From the NCBI GenBank assembly GCA_000350305.1, contig CP002916.1, positions 310,001 through 374,000 on the forward strand: a DNA stretch of 64,000 bases, written 5' to 3'. The position numbers and the translations under genes were made by a program. This document shows, one piece after another, positions 8,233-15,616 of this stretch. Numbering within the stretch: position 1 is the first letter of the stretch; every line of letters starts with the position of its first letter. The DNA comes from Thermoplasmatales archaeon BRNA1 (lineage in GTDB: Archaea; Thermoplasmatota; Thermoplasmata; Methanomassiliicoccales; Methanomethylophilaceae). Under the pieces are notes generated by a model. The model saw nothing but the letters and a program-made list of their open reading frames with translations, was not told the origin of the DNA and did not search any database.

Positions 8233-8304
8233 GTAAGACTATGTCTTACGTAGTAAGAATTAGCCATAAGAGTATTTATGACTTTTTGTAAGAATTTGTC
8301 TTGC
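8233..8304. promoter_or_regulatory. Divergent control region with two 17-bp operators
   Basis: A perfect palindrome GTAAGACTATGTCTTAC lies at 8233-8249 and a close copy GTAAGAATTTGTCTTGC at 8288-8304, directly before the RHH start codon. A half-site (AGTAAGAAT) lies between them near 8252. A TATA-like GAGTATTTATG occurs at 8270-8280. The arrangement, with operators flanking the promoters of two divergent genes and one overlapping the regulator's own start, is typical for autoregulation by a ribbon-helix-helix dimer pair. Which protein binds is inferred from the neighbourhood. Confidence 0.7.
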
Positions 8305-8499
8305 ATGGCAAAACGGAAACCGTATATTACCGTGTCTTTACCTCCAGAAATCATCGAATATCTGGAGAAAAAGGTCGAATCGCGCGAATTTGCCAATGTT
8401 TCACATGGTGTCGAACTTTGTATCTTGAGATACAAACAGGCGGAAGAAAGAGGGGAGAGGCCGCGAGGATTTTTAGGAGTACCAATCACTAAAAGTTGA
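8305..8499 (+). CDS. Ribbon-helix-helix (CopG-type) transcriptional regulator
   Basis: This 64-residue protein begins MAKRKPYITVSLPPEIIEYL, a classic RHH start with alternating beta-strand residues (ITVSL) that read DNA, followed by two amphipathic helices (PPEIIEYLEKKVESREF and VSHGVELCILRYKQAEER). An upstream in-frame ATG at 8278 exists, but the start at 8305 gives the normal domain boundary and leaves the operator at 8288-8304 intact. It is transcribed away from the leftward early operon and probably represses both promoters. Confidence 0.8.
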   Translation: MAKRKPYITVSLPPEIIEYLEKKVESREFANVSHGVELCILRYKQAEERGERPRGFLGVPITKS

Positions 8500-8560
8500 A
8501 CCTCGCCGGCCTCATTTCTTGTCGATATGCAAACGCTCGATATGCATATTTCGGGTACGA

Positions 8561-8800
8561 TCATTCTTCAACCTCCTCATAGTCGGGGCAGTCGTCGGAA
8601 CACCTGCATTCCCTGATGCCGCCCCCAGCGGTGCAGAGCATGGCCGGCGGCGGGCAATCTTCCGGTATGCGCATTTCCTTGCCGTCCACCCTCATAAAAA
8701 AGGGGGTGTCGACCTCCTCTATCATGCAGTGCCCGCAGCTGCCGCACTTTCCCAAGGGTATGGGGTAGGTCTTCATTCCCTCATACGGATCAGAGCTCAC
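8561..8800 (-). CDS. Small cysteine-rich protein, 79 aa
   Basis: Two cysteine clusters are visible: CGSCGHC near residue 19 and CSDDC near the acidic C-terminus, with further cysteines at CPPPAMLC and CRC. This suggests one or two metal sites. I start it at GTG 8800 because that codon overlaps the TGA of the upstream gene by four bases; an internal ATG at 8776 is the alternative. The family is not recognised. It is the last gene of a run of small leftward genes (8561-10035). Confidence 0.55.
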   Translation of the reverse strand: MSSDPYEGMKTYPIPLGKCGSCGHCMIEEVDTPFFMRVDGKEMRIPEDCPPPAMLCTAGGGIRECRCSDDCPDYEEVEE

Positions 8801-8973
8801 TCCATCACCTTCTCCAGGTAGCTCTTGTGGTCGATTCCGTCGAGGATGGTGCTGCAGTACGGGCAGAGGCCCCTGGAGACATCCCATCCGTTCCAGGATG
8901 CCTGGACGTCGTCGCGGAAGAATTCGCGCCATCTGCAGTAAAGGCAGACGAAGGTCTTGGAGGGGGTGTTCAT
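8797..8973 (-). CDS. Small zinc-finger protein, 58 aa
   Basis: The frame from ATG 8973 to TGA 8797 encodes a compact protein with CLYCRW near residue 10 and CPYCST near 38, spaced as a treble-clef or zinc-ribbon site, with an aromatic linker (REFFRDDVQASWNGWDV). The stop overlaps the downstream GTG start. Zinc fingers with such spacing occur in small viral DNA-binding and anti-host proteins; no specific role can be assigned. Confidence 0.62.
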   Translation of the reverse strand: MNTPSKTFVCLYCRWREFFRDDVQASWNGWDVSRGLCPYCSTILDGIDHKSYLEKVME

Positions 8974-9386
8974 GCCGTTCCCCCCGCGAGTTTGTTAATC
9001 ATCTCTACGTCGATGCTGTAGAAGTCGGTATGGCGCCATTCCCCCTTCTCGCCCGGCAGGGCCTCGAAGGCCGCTCTTCTGCGCCCGGTTATGTCTTTAC
9101 CGTCCCACTTAAGGACGACTGCCTGCAGTTCCTCCAGGGGCATCTTCTTAAGTTTCTTCTCCGCCCCGCGAACAACCGTCTTGGCCATCCTCGCGTATGT
9201 GAGGATCCTTTCTTTTGTCCAGTAGGATTTGGGCAGCGAGGCCTCTTCCGGGGTCTGTGCGGCATTGTAATCGAACAGGATGTCCCCATACGGAAGGGTC
9301 TCCCCTCCGTCCAGGACATCTATGAATCCGAGCAGCGGATCATCGAAATCTCTTAGGTGCCAGAACAAGTCATGTTTGGACATCAT
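8970..9386 (-). CDS. Hypothetical protein, 138 aa
   Basis: This soluble protein starts at 9386, where ATGA overlaps the stop of the upstream gene (the next codon is also ATG). It is rich in aromatics at the N-terminus (FWHLRDFDDPLLGFIDVL), carries a central basic helix (AKTVVRGAEKKLKKMPLEELQAVVL) and ends near an alpha/beta segment. No membrane segment or known motif is seen. Its place in a run of four-base overlaps with cysteine-rich genes suggests an accessory or early function. Confidence 0.5.
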   Translation of the reverse strand: MMSKHDLFWHLRDFDDPLLGFIDVLDGGETLPYGDILFDYNAAQTPEEASLPKSYWTKERILTYARMAKTVVRGAEKKLKKMPLEELQAVVLKWDGKDITGRRRAAFEALPGEKGEWRHTDFYSIDVEMINKLAGGTA

Positions 9387-9841
9387 TCCACCTTCCTGAG
9401 GTCCTGGGGGATCCCGAGCCCGTGGATCATCTTCGGCTCCGTGTTCTCGAACTGCCTGCACCCGCAGGCGACGTGGAAGGTGAACACCTTCCCCTGATAG
9501 AGGATGAGCTGCACCGCGTTCCTGTCATGTTCGCCCTTCCCGTATTCCGATTCGAGAATGATCCCGTTCTCGACGATCTCCGCGATGATCTTCCTTCTGA
9601 GGAATGAATCTCCGTTGAGCTGCAGTACGTCCTCCGGGGACATCGACGCGAGATCCAGGACGGGATTCCTCCCGCTGCTGAACGTGGCGACGGTCTTTCC
9701 TGGCGTGCCGTCTTCGGCGAGTATCTTCAGGTTGCTGCAGCACCCGTCCTCCATCTTGTAGGCTTTGACGATAGCCTTACCGATGCTGTCGCAGAAGAAC
9801 GTCTTCTTGAATTCCCCGTCCGACCAGAGAGCAAACCTCAT
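9383..9841 (-). CDS. Hypothetical protein, 152 aa
   Basis: The start at 9841 overlaps the upstream gene by four bases. The protein opens with beta-rich sequence (MRFALWSDGEFKKTFFCDSI), has a paired cysteine (GCCSN) near residue 34 and a CGC motif near 128 (VACGCRQFE), and a central helical region. The cysteine spacing could hold a metal, but it is not a standard finger. Family not recognised. Confidence 0.5.
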   Translation of the reverse strand: MRFALWSDGEFKKTFFCDSIGKAIVKAYKMEDGCCSNLKILAEDGTPGKTVATFSSGRNPVLDLASMSPEDVLQLNGDSFLRRKIIAEIVENGIILESEYGKGEHDRNAVQLILYQGKVFTFHVACGCRQFENTEPKMIHGLGIPQDLRKVE

Positions 9842-10035
9842 GGATCCGCCTCCCCGACGGTAACTATCATGGCCCTTCTCTCGGAATCCCATCTGCACTT
9901 GCCCTTCTGCCCGCGGAGGCAGTTGTGGCAGGCATCGCAGATCTCGTGGCATTCCCTGACGATGGTCTTTTTATCCGAGAATTCTTTTGTATTGCCGGGC
10001 ATGGCCGCGGAAGTCTTGGAGGATGGCGCGGCCAT
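9838..10035 (-). CDS. Small cysteine-rich protein, 65 aa
   Basis: The product carries CHEICDACHNCLRGQKGKC (residues about 29-47), five cysteines plus a histidine in under 20 residues, which looks like a metal-binding knuckle inside a basic context. The N-terminus is low complexity (AAPSSKTSAAMPGN). The stop overlaps the next start by four bases. It heads the run of five small overlapping leftward genes. Probably a nucleic-acid-binding zinc protein of the element. Confidence 0.55.
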   Translation of the reverse strand: MAAPSSKTSAAMPGNTKEFSDKKTIVRECHEICDACHNCLRGQKGKCRWDSERRAMIVTVGEADP

Positions 10036-10037
10036 GC

Positions 10038-10160
10038 TCAGACCTCCGTCTTTGTGATGTACACTTTTTCTTCATCTTCTATAAAGGAGACGTAGTCTCC
10101 AGGACAAACACCAATTATCTCACGCACTTCTTGGGAGATGACCACGCGTGATTCTTTCAT
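10038..10160 (-). CDS. AbrB/SpoVT-type swapped-hairpin regulator
   Basis: Residues KESRVVISQEVREIIGVCPGDYV followed by an acidic turn and a KVYITK strand match one AbrB-type swapped-hairpin DNA-binding domain (the VxIPxEVRxxLGxxPGD pattern, here ISQEVREIIGVCPGD). The ATG at 10160 gives the exact domain (40 residues). A TTG at 10223 would add 21 residues but would place the repeated operator-like sequence (10207-10219) inside the gene. Such proteins regulate their own operon or act as antitoxin-like transition regulators. Confidence 0.65.
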   Translation of the reverse strand: MKESRVVISQEVREIIGVCPGDYVSFIEDEEKVYITKTEV

Positions 10161-10206
10161 AATCTTCTTGCTATCAATTAGGCGCGTCAGATTATCACCT
10201 AGTAAG

Positions 10207-10253
10207 TTGTAGGTAGTATCCAATACTTAAATCTACTGAATTGTAGGTAGTAT
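10207..10253. promoter_or_regulatory. Intergenic direct repeats, candidate operators
   Basis: TTGTAGGTAGTAT occurs twice, at 10207-10219 and 10241-10253, in the same orientation, 34 bases apart (about three helical turns), between the AbrB-type gene and the divergent winged-helix gene. The spacing and position suggest binding sites for one of these two regulators. Confidence 0.5.
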
Positions 10254-10290
10254 ACTGCATGCAATTCAATTTTAGCAATCACCTTCATTT

Positions 10291-10662
10291 GTGAATGTGA
10301 CTCGGAATCTGTCTATCCTTTCTGAGAAGAATGTTGCAGACATTCTCATGTTTCTGATTCCAGGACGTCGGAAAGAAAATGAGTTCACTCAGATTGTTTC
10401 TAATTATTACAGCATCAATTCCATTCTTTCAAGACTTGTGGAGGCAAAACTAATCGCAATGGTGCCGGAAGACGGACGCTACAAAATCCGGTGGTATTCG
10501 CTGACTCCCCTCGGCCTCGAAGTTGCAACCGACCTCAAGCGTGCTAATGACCGCATCCTTGGTGTTCTCCCGGTGCAAGAAGACAATTTTAGCCCACCTC
10601 AGGAGCAGGGGTCTGGAATGAAACGTGAGCACTCGAAAGAGCACAGGATCGGGGAGGTTTGA
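10291..10662 (+). CDS. Winged-helix transcriptional regulator
   Basis: This 123-residue protein starts at a GTG (10291). The segment NVADILMFLIPGRRKENEFTQIV-SNYYSINSILSRLVEAKLI reads as the helix-turn-helix of a winged-helix (MarR/PadR-like) domain, followed by a wing (RYKIRWYSLTPLGLEVATDL), a common ending of archaeal small regulators. The C-terminal 35 residues are polar and look disordered. It is transcribed rightward, divergent from the AbrB-type gene, and opens the rightward ParB/methylase module. Confidence 0.65.
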   Translation: MNVTRNLSILSEKNVADILMFLIPGRRKENEFTQIVSNYYSINSILSRLVEAKLIAMVPEDGRYKIRWYSLTPLGLEVATDLKRANDRILGVLPVQEDNFSPPQEQGSGMKREHSKEHRIGEV

Positions 10663-10663
10663 G

Positions 10664-10759
10664 ATGACTAGTCTCCCCCCATTGAAGCCTTCTGTAATTT
10701 CAAGAGTTGCTGTGAAAGACCAAATCGATTTGAAAGAGTACAGTGTCAGAGAATTCTGA
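10664..10759 (+). CDS. Possible 31-aa peptide
   Basis: A short frame opens at ATG 10664, one base after the winged-helix stop, and ends with TGA at 10757-10759, 30 bases before the ParB-like start. The peptide (start MTSLPPLKPSVISRV) has no recognisable motif. Tight spacing is the only support; it could also be untranslated leader. Confidence 0.25.
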   Translation: MTSLPPLKPSVISRVAVKDQIDLKEYSVREF

Positions 10760-10789
10760 ATAGACGTCTTATAGAATGTGGTACTGAAA

Positions 10790-11617
10790 ATGGCTGATAA
10801 TTTTATGGTTGAGAAGCTTGGTCTTCAAACACTGGTGATAGATGTAGACAATCCTCGTTTCCCGCAAACGTCTTCCGAACAAGAAGCTATCGATGTGATG
10901 CTTTCACGTATCCCCGATAAAATTCTAGCTATGGCCAGGGATATCGCAAAACACGGATTGAACCCTAGTACCGTGCCCGTTGTATTCGCTACCGATGATG
11001 GGAAATATATTGTCAAGGATGGTAACCGGCGCATCACTTCCTTGAAAGTCCTAATGAACCCAAAACTTGCGAAGGATGCCAATCTTCGTAAGAAGTTTGA
11101 AAAAATTCAGTTCGATAGGTCGGATTTCAAATATATCAATTGTGTAGTATTTGATGACGAGTCTGCTGCTGACCACTGGGTCGAACTCAACCATCAGAAT
11201 GATTCGACTGGCATAGGCCATCAAGACTGGGGAGCCATCCCAAAAATGCGCGATGCTAGAAATCATGGCAAGTCCGTCCCTGTTCTCGAAATGTTCGAGA
11301 TGGTGCAGAGAGCAGAGCCAACGATTGATGAAGATAACTTCACTATAACCACTCTCAATAGAGTTGTCGGCAACAAGCGTTTCAAGGAACTCACTGGTTT
11401 GAAGGTTGTTGGTAATAATTTCACCATCAACATACCGGAAAAAGATTTCGTGAATTGCCTGGTGGAGATTTCTAAGGACATATCTGACGCGAACAGACCC
11501 GACCATATTGACTCCCGTATCGCAAATTCTTCTGCCGAAGTCGTTGAGTATCTCGAAAAGAAGGTCAAAGCTGGTTTTTTCGAAAATACTGGAAACCCCT
11601 CGTCATTTCAATACTAG
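10790..11617 (+). CDS. ParB/sulfiredoxin-fold protein, N-terminal part (frame break follows)
   Basis: The first 275 residues contain a ParB N-terminal domain: VIDVDNPRF near residue 17, and the nucleotide-binding motif VKDGNRRITSLKVL at 75-88 (ParB GxRR pattern), then an alpha-helical middle. The frame ends at TAG 11615-11617. In the -1 frame the coding sequence continues to 12108 with a segment (RTLISTDADW...INDP-type) that typically forms the C-terminal domain of long ParB-like proteins, so this is probably one gene of about 1.3 kb. A U UUU UUC slippery heptamer lies in phase at 11575-11581. This is either a programmed frameshift, a mutation, or an indel error in the T6 run. The role may be partition or DNA-end sensing/defence. 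Confidence 0.7.
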   Translation: MADNFMVEKLGLQTLVIDVDNPRFPQTSSEQEAIDVMLSRIPDKILAMARDIAKHGLNPSTVPVVFATDDGKYIVKDGNRRITSLKVLMNPKLAKDANLRKKFEKIQFDRSDFKYINCVVFDDESAADHWVELNHQNDSTGIGHQDWGAIPKMRDARNHGKSVPVLEMFEMVQRAEPTIDEDNFTITTLNRVVGNKRFKELTGLKVVGNNFTINIPEKDFVNCLVEISKDISDANRPDHIDSRIANSSAEVVEYLEKKVKAGFFENTGNPSSFQY

Positions 11618-11721
11618 GTGGCAGAAAGGATAAGAAAAAAGGGGCACCTAGAAGGTCCAGAAGAGCTACAAGGACTCTAATATCGACTGATGCTGATTGG
11701 GCAATCGACAATCCAAGGATT

Positions 11722-12108
11722 ATGGATTTCATGGAGGATCTGAGACTCCTTTCGGTAGATACGCACCCAAATTCCATCTCCGTCGTATTTCGTGCATTTG
11801 TTGAAACCTTTACTAAGTGGTTCTGTGATCGCAATTGCACAAAAAACACAACTAAATTGGATAAGCGCTTGACTGATATTGCAGATTTGCTTCTCAGAGA
11901 GGGACTAATCTCTGACGATTGTCGCAAATCTATCAAGGCAGTTCTGACACAATCAGATAATGTCTTAAATTTTAATGAGGAACTCAATCAATTTGGGCAC
12001 AATTATGAATTGAATCCTACAGCAGACGCGCTTATCCAAGTGTTCAATAGTGTGAAATGTTTGATTGCAGGCATGTTCGCCTTCGAGATGAGTGCGGCAA
12101 AGGAGTAA
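11722..12108 (+). CDS. C-terminal part of the frameshifted ParB-like protein
   Basis: The first ATG in this frame is 11722, but the frame is open back to 11548, and the coding-like sequence starts upstream of that ATG (a lysine/arginine-rich linker KDKKKGAPRRSRR, then RTLISTDADWAI). The 128 residues from the ATG are helical (MEDLRLLSVDTHPNSISVVFRAFVETFTKWF, KLDKRLTDIADLLL), like the helical C-terminal domain often following a ParB-type N-domain. No independent ribosome site is seen. It therefore most likely belongs to the protein beginning at 10790. Confidence 0.6.
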   Translation: MDFMEDLRLLSVDTHPNSISVVFRAFVETFTKWFCDRNCTKNTTKLDKRLTDIADLLLREGLISDDCRKSIKAVLTQSDNVLNFNEELNQFGHNYELNPTADALIQVFNSVKCLIAGMFAFEMSAAKE

Positions 12109-12147
12109 TGACGATAGTTTTATGGCCATGAATGGGGATGTTGTGGT

Positions 12148-13047
12148 ATGCAGTTTGGTACACCCCTGCGTTATCCCGGAGGCAAGGGACGTCTGTCAGG
12201 TTATATGAGGGACGTCATGTCTCTGAATGGCCTCGAAGGGGGGACATACGTCGAACCCTTTGCCGGAGGTGCAGGTGTGGCCATAAACCTACTTCTTTCT
12301 GGTTTTGTTTCGAAGATCGTTTTGAACGATGTAGACCCCTCCATCTATTGGTTTTGGAAATCAATCTTGGATGACAACGAGGAGTTCATCGAAAAGATTG
12401 AGAACACGGAGCTGACAGTCAGCGAGTGGGATCGCCAGCATGAAGTGCAGAGGACCAAGTACAGGCAGTCCGGGTTCGATATCGGATTTTCCACATTCTA
12501 TCTCAATCGCACCAACCGTTCCGGAATCATCGACGGGGGGATGATTGGTGGCAGAGGGCAGGATGGCATGTACAAATTGGATGCCCGCTTCAACAAGGGA
12601 GATTTAATCAAGAGGATAAGGGCCATCGGAGATCTCTCAGATAGCATAGATCTGTACTGCTCCGATGCATCGTATTTCCTCGACGAACATCTTCCGCGGG
12701 AGTATGACGTCGAGAACACTCTCGTATATGCCGACCCCCCTTATTACGCAAAAGGCGGTCTGCTTTATCTCAATCACTATGGACACGGCGACCATGTGAA
12801 CATAGCATCCGTGCTGAGAAATCTGAGGTTCAAATGGATTCTTAGCTATGACAATGTCGATGAAATCCAACAAATATACAGTTGGGCTAAGCCAGTGGAG
12901 TTCAACATGTACCATTCTGCAAATGTGACCCACGTCGGCAGGGAGTTGTTTTACGCTGCAGACAATATGATACTGCCCTCAGGAGAAGTGATTCCGTCGA
13001 GATCCAGAATAATCCAGCAGTGTGCTTCGATTGCGTCAATGGATTGA
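12148..13047 (+). CDS. DNA adenine methyltransferase, Dam/D12 class
   Basis: This 299-residue N6-adenine methylase of the D12 (alpha) class starts with the family's TPLRYPGGKGRL (residues 5-16), has the SAM-binding motif YVEPFAGGAGVAI near 34-46, a LNDVDPSIYWFWKSI segment near 62, and catalytic DPPYY near 196. Length is normal. It is expressed rightward 40 bases after the ParB-like gene. No restriction endonuclease is recognisable beside it, so it may protect the element's DNA from host restriction or mark it for replication control; the DUF3800 gene that follows convergently is the only other nuclease-fold candidate. Confidence 0.88.
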   Translation: MQFGTPLRYPGGKGRLSGYMRDVMSLNGLEGGTYVEPFAGGAGVAINLLLSGFVSKIVLNDVDPSIYWFWKSILDDNEEFIEKIENTELTVSEWDRQHEVQRTKYRQSGFDIGFSTFYLNRTNRSGIIDGGMIGGRGQDGMYKLDARFNKGDLIKRIRAIGDLSDSIDLYCSDASYFLDEHLPREYDVENTLVYADPPYYAKGGLLYLNHYGHGDHVNIASVLRNLRFKWILSYDNVDEIQQIYSWAKPVEFNMYHSANVTHVGRELFYAADNMILPSGEVIPSRSRIIQQCASIASMD

Positions 13048-13227
13048 GCAATCTCTGAAATGAAATAAGCGATCTGTCGCCGGTCCTCACAGTTTGTGTA
13101 GATGGTTCGAATTCGATTCGCACGGTTCTACGACCATATTATTAAATAAGGCTCCAACTGATATCATCTATGCAGTCGTAGGTGCTGGGACAAGGATCTT
13201 GTGGATCCCCCCAGCCAGCTGCGCTTT

Positions 13228-13854
13228 TCAATTCTTCAGGTGTATCGTCCGAACGATTACGACATCTTCGATTATCGAGAAGTCTTCTGTCTTCCTCTGG
13301 TTGTACTTGGCCCCGATGGCGCCTGCAAGGAAATCATGCGCCTGAAGGCACCTGTTCTCTATGGATCTGTCGCATCTGATTTCGTCAATCGTCATGATGC
13401 CGTTATGTTTTGCAGCGTTCTTGGCGAACCTAGCAGCATCGTTGGGTCCTAGCAGATTGTGTCTGTCGAATACGATGTCAATGGCTGCATCGGATGTCTT
13501 GAGCATCGGATCCCCCATCACGAGTTCCATCAATTCGCGTACCGAGCGATGGTAGACCGCCCTGGAAGATTCCTTCTTGGCCTCTTCTTTGTTGAGATGG
13601 ACGGCGTAGATTCTCGGATTAGTTGCCAAAATGTCCTTCAACGTCTCGGTGCGCACCCTATCATTCGAGCTGAAGTACTTCAGCTCGTCCTTCAACTCGG
13701 GTTTAGTGGGATAACGGGTTCCGCGGGGTTTGGTATCGACAATCTCTTCCAGAATACGGGGATCGGAGTTGATCGAGGCGGTCATCGTGAACTCTTTGGA
13801 TCTGCTTTCGCGCTTAGGATCTCCGGACTCGTCCACGAGTATCAGATATCTCAT
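13228..13854 (-). CDS. DUF3800 family protein
   Basis: This 208-residue protein starts MRYLILVDESGDP, the signature N-terminus of DUF3800 (an RNase H-like fold with the conserved DESGD). Further acidic and polar residues expected for the fold occur in IDIVFDRHNLL (about 135) and near the end (FSIIEDVVIV). The ATG at 13854 is chosen because it starts exactly at the domain. Members occur in phages, plasmids and defence islands; biochemical activity is not settled. Transcription is convergent with the methylase and leads away from the peptidase-PIN gene. About 180 bases between this gene and the methylase hold no gene that I can see. Confidence 0.78.
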   Translation of the reverse strand: MRYLILVDESGDPKRESRSKEFTMTASINSDPRILEEIVDTKPRGTRYPTKPELKDELKYFSSNDRVRTETLKDILATNPRIYAVHLNKEEAKKESSRAVYHRSVRELMELVMGDPMLKTSDAAIDIVFDRHNLLGPNDAARFAKNAAKHNGIMTIDEIRCDRSIENRCLQAHDFLAGAIGAKYNQRKTEDFSIIEDVVIVRTIHLKN

Positions 13855-14094
13855 CGTCGACGGATGGCACTCCGGTCTTATTACCGTTGCTGGTCGGATA
13901 AGTCGGGCGTAGAACGTCGAACGACGTCCAATTCCGCGAAGGATCTCTGCGAGCTCCCTCCCCTCAGGTGTGATTTCAGACGACAATCGACGATTATAGA
14001 ATGGATGTCTCCGTACCCGGGCGCTAAACTCCGGCCTTCAGCATAGTCGGTTTGGTTACGACCACGGAGACGGTATATTATTCCCTTCTCGGTA

Positions 14095-15615
14095 TTAATG
14101 CCTTTTCTTTTGGACAATTTGGCTTTTCCTCGCATTGTATTCCTCGGGCCCAATGATAATCGGGCCGAAGTTCTTGCCTTGATTGCGGAACGTCTTATCC
14201 TGTGTAACAATTATGTCTGTTTTTGTTTTGATTGCGTCACTGAGAATGTATCTGTCATCATTTAGGCCGGGAGGCATGGCTTCGAGTTCCTCTTTGGTTG
14301 GGAGAGGAGGGGATAGCATGTGCTTTTGGTGTTGCGTGATGTACTTCCTAATCCCCTCGATCTTATCCGGATCTGTGGTTTTCCGGAGTTCGGCGTCGAC
14401 TGCGCGAGTGTAGAGGTATTTGTCTTTCTGATGGGCGATTCTGATTGCAGTCACCTGCGGTTCTTTTCCCTGTCCCGCGCCCTGGCTGATGATGTTGGTG
14501 TCGAGGATCACCCTATCTCGTCTGTGGCCGATCTTGCGCTTCGGCGGCACGTTGGCAAGTGCAACGCCGGGTTTCCCGGCGGAAGCGTTGGTGATGGGCA
14601 TGGTCGCCCTCTCCTCCGCCTCCTTCCGTGTTCTGGGTTTGGCCATGGAGACCCTATCGACGTTGCCGTACTGGTCAGCCATCCTGTTAACGGCCATCAT
14701 GCTGCTGTGCATCCTCAGGCGTGCGATATGAGACTGCCCCCAATGGCCCTTGACGGATCTGATTGCGGCATCCCCCTTCAGTCCTTTTCCCCTGCCCTCG
14801 GTGAAAAGCATGTGGTCCTCTTCGGCCATCCTTCTGGCCTCGGCGACCGTGGGGTCCCTCCACCGATGGGATTTGCTATCGAAAACGGGGACCTTTGCAT
14901 AATATCCGTTGTAATCGACGACGTCGGATCTCGCCTGTTGCTCCGCTACGGTGCAGCTCTCTTCGATGTCCCTGTCGGGATTGGCCGTGACTATCACGTC
15001 CTTCCGGGACGGGTCCGTGGCCCTAAGCTGGTGCGAAAGCTCGTGAACGATGGTCCCCTGGTCCATCCCCCTGTCGCGGTCGATGGTGACCTTGTTGGCA
15101 GAGGGGGAATAGGTACCCGTCACCGAACGGGCCATAGGCTTGGCGTGGATGACGGGGCGGGACTCGGAGATTCTGGAGACATCGTCCCTGTCGAACCCCA
15201 TGACGAGCTCCCTCCTGATCATCTGCTCTTCGAGCGGGGATGCGATGACCTTGATCTTCCCTTGATTCCTCTTCTGAGCGGCGCTCATCTCCCTGGGCAC
15301 GTTCGTCTTGGGGGCTCCGGGGCAATCTATGTCCTCCACATCGCAACATGACGGATTCACCCACCACGCCGCAACCTGTTCGGGCGTGCATTTCAGGGGG
15401 ATCGTGGCATCGGCTGTGTTGTTGTAATCCCTTTTGGCAAGATTCACGGGGGGAGCGGGCCTCTCCCCGGAAAGTGCGGCCATGAAGCGGACGGCGTCAT
15501 ACTCTTCCTGTTTCTCGGCGTAGTACTCGCGGAATCTCTTCAGGAGAGCCTGCTCGGGGACGTTCCCATCCTCGCCCACGTGGATCCTCATCCCATTGAC
15601 GGCCTTGTAGGACAT
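14095..15615 (-). CDS. Zincin-like metallopeptidase fused to a PIN ribonuclease domain
   Basis: This 506-residue protein has two modules. In the middle, GTIVHELSHQLRATD carries a zincin HExxH site (191-195), with glutamates at 219 and 225 as possible third zinc ligands. The last 145 residues form a PIN nuclease domain: VILDTNII (Asp372), a glutamate in DAELRKT (409), Asp460 in YILSDAI and Asp473 in IIVTQDKTF make the usual acidic site. The N-terminal 120 residues are helical with two cysteine pairs (PSCCDVEDIDC). It ends with TAA. The start overlaps no gene but lies 2 bases from the basic-protein gene. I infer a toxin-like or virion-delivered effector, or a protease-processed late protein. 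Confidence 0.75.
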   Translation of the reverse strand: MSYKAVNGMRIHVGEDGNVPEQALLKRFREYYAEKQEEYDAVRFMAALSGERPAPPVNLAKRDYNNTADATIPLKCTPEQVAAWWVNPSCCDVEDIDCPGAPKTNVPREMSAAQKRNQGKIKVIASPLEEQMIRRELVMGFDRDDVSRISESRPVIHAKPMARSVTGTYSPSANKVTIDRDRGMDQGTIVHELSHQLRATDPSRKDVIVTANPDRDIEESCTVAEQQARSDVVDYNGYYAKVPVFDSKSHRWRDPTVAEARRMAEEDHMLFTEGRGKGLKGDAAIRSVKGHWGQSHIARLRMHSSMMAVNRMADQYGNVDRVSMAKPRTRKEAEERATMPITNASAGKPGVALANVPPKRKIGHRRDRVILDTNIISQGAGQGKEPQVTAIRIAHQKDKYLYTRAVDAELRKTTDPDKIEGIRKYITQHQKHMLSPPLPTKEELEAMPPGLNDDRYILSDAIKTKTDIIVTQDKTFRNQGKNFGPIIIGPEEYNARKSQIVQKKRH

Positions 15616-15616
15616 C

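Noticed and set aside
11615-11690. Read-through of the TAG ending the ParB-like frame as pyrrolysine
   Set aside because: The 0 frame after TAG gives about 22 residues without resemblance to the family, whereas the -1 frame carries the expected C-terminal domain.
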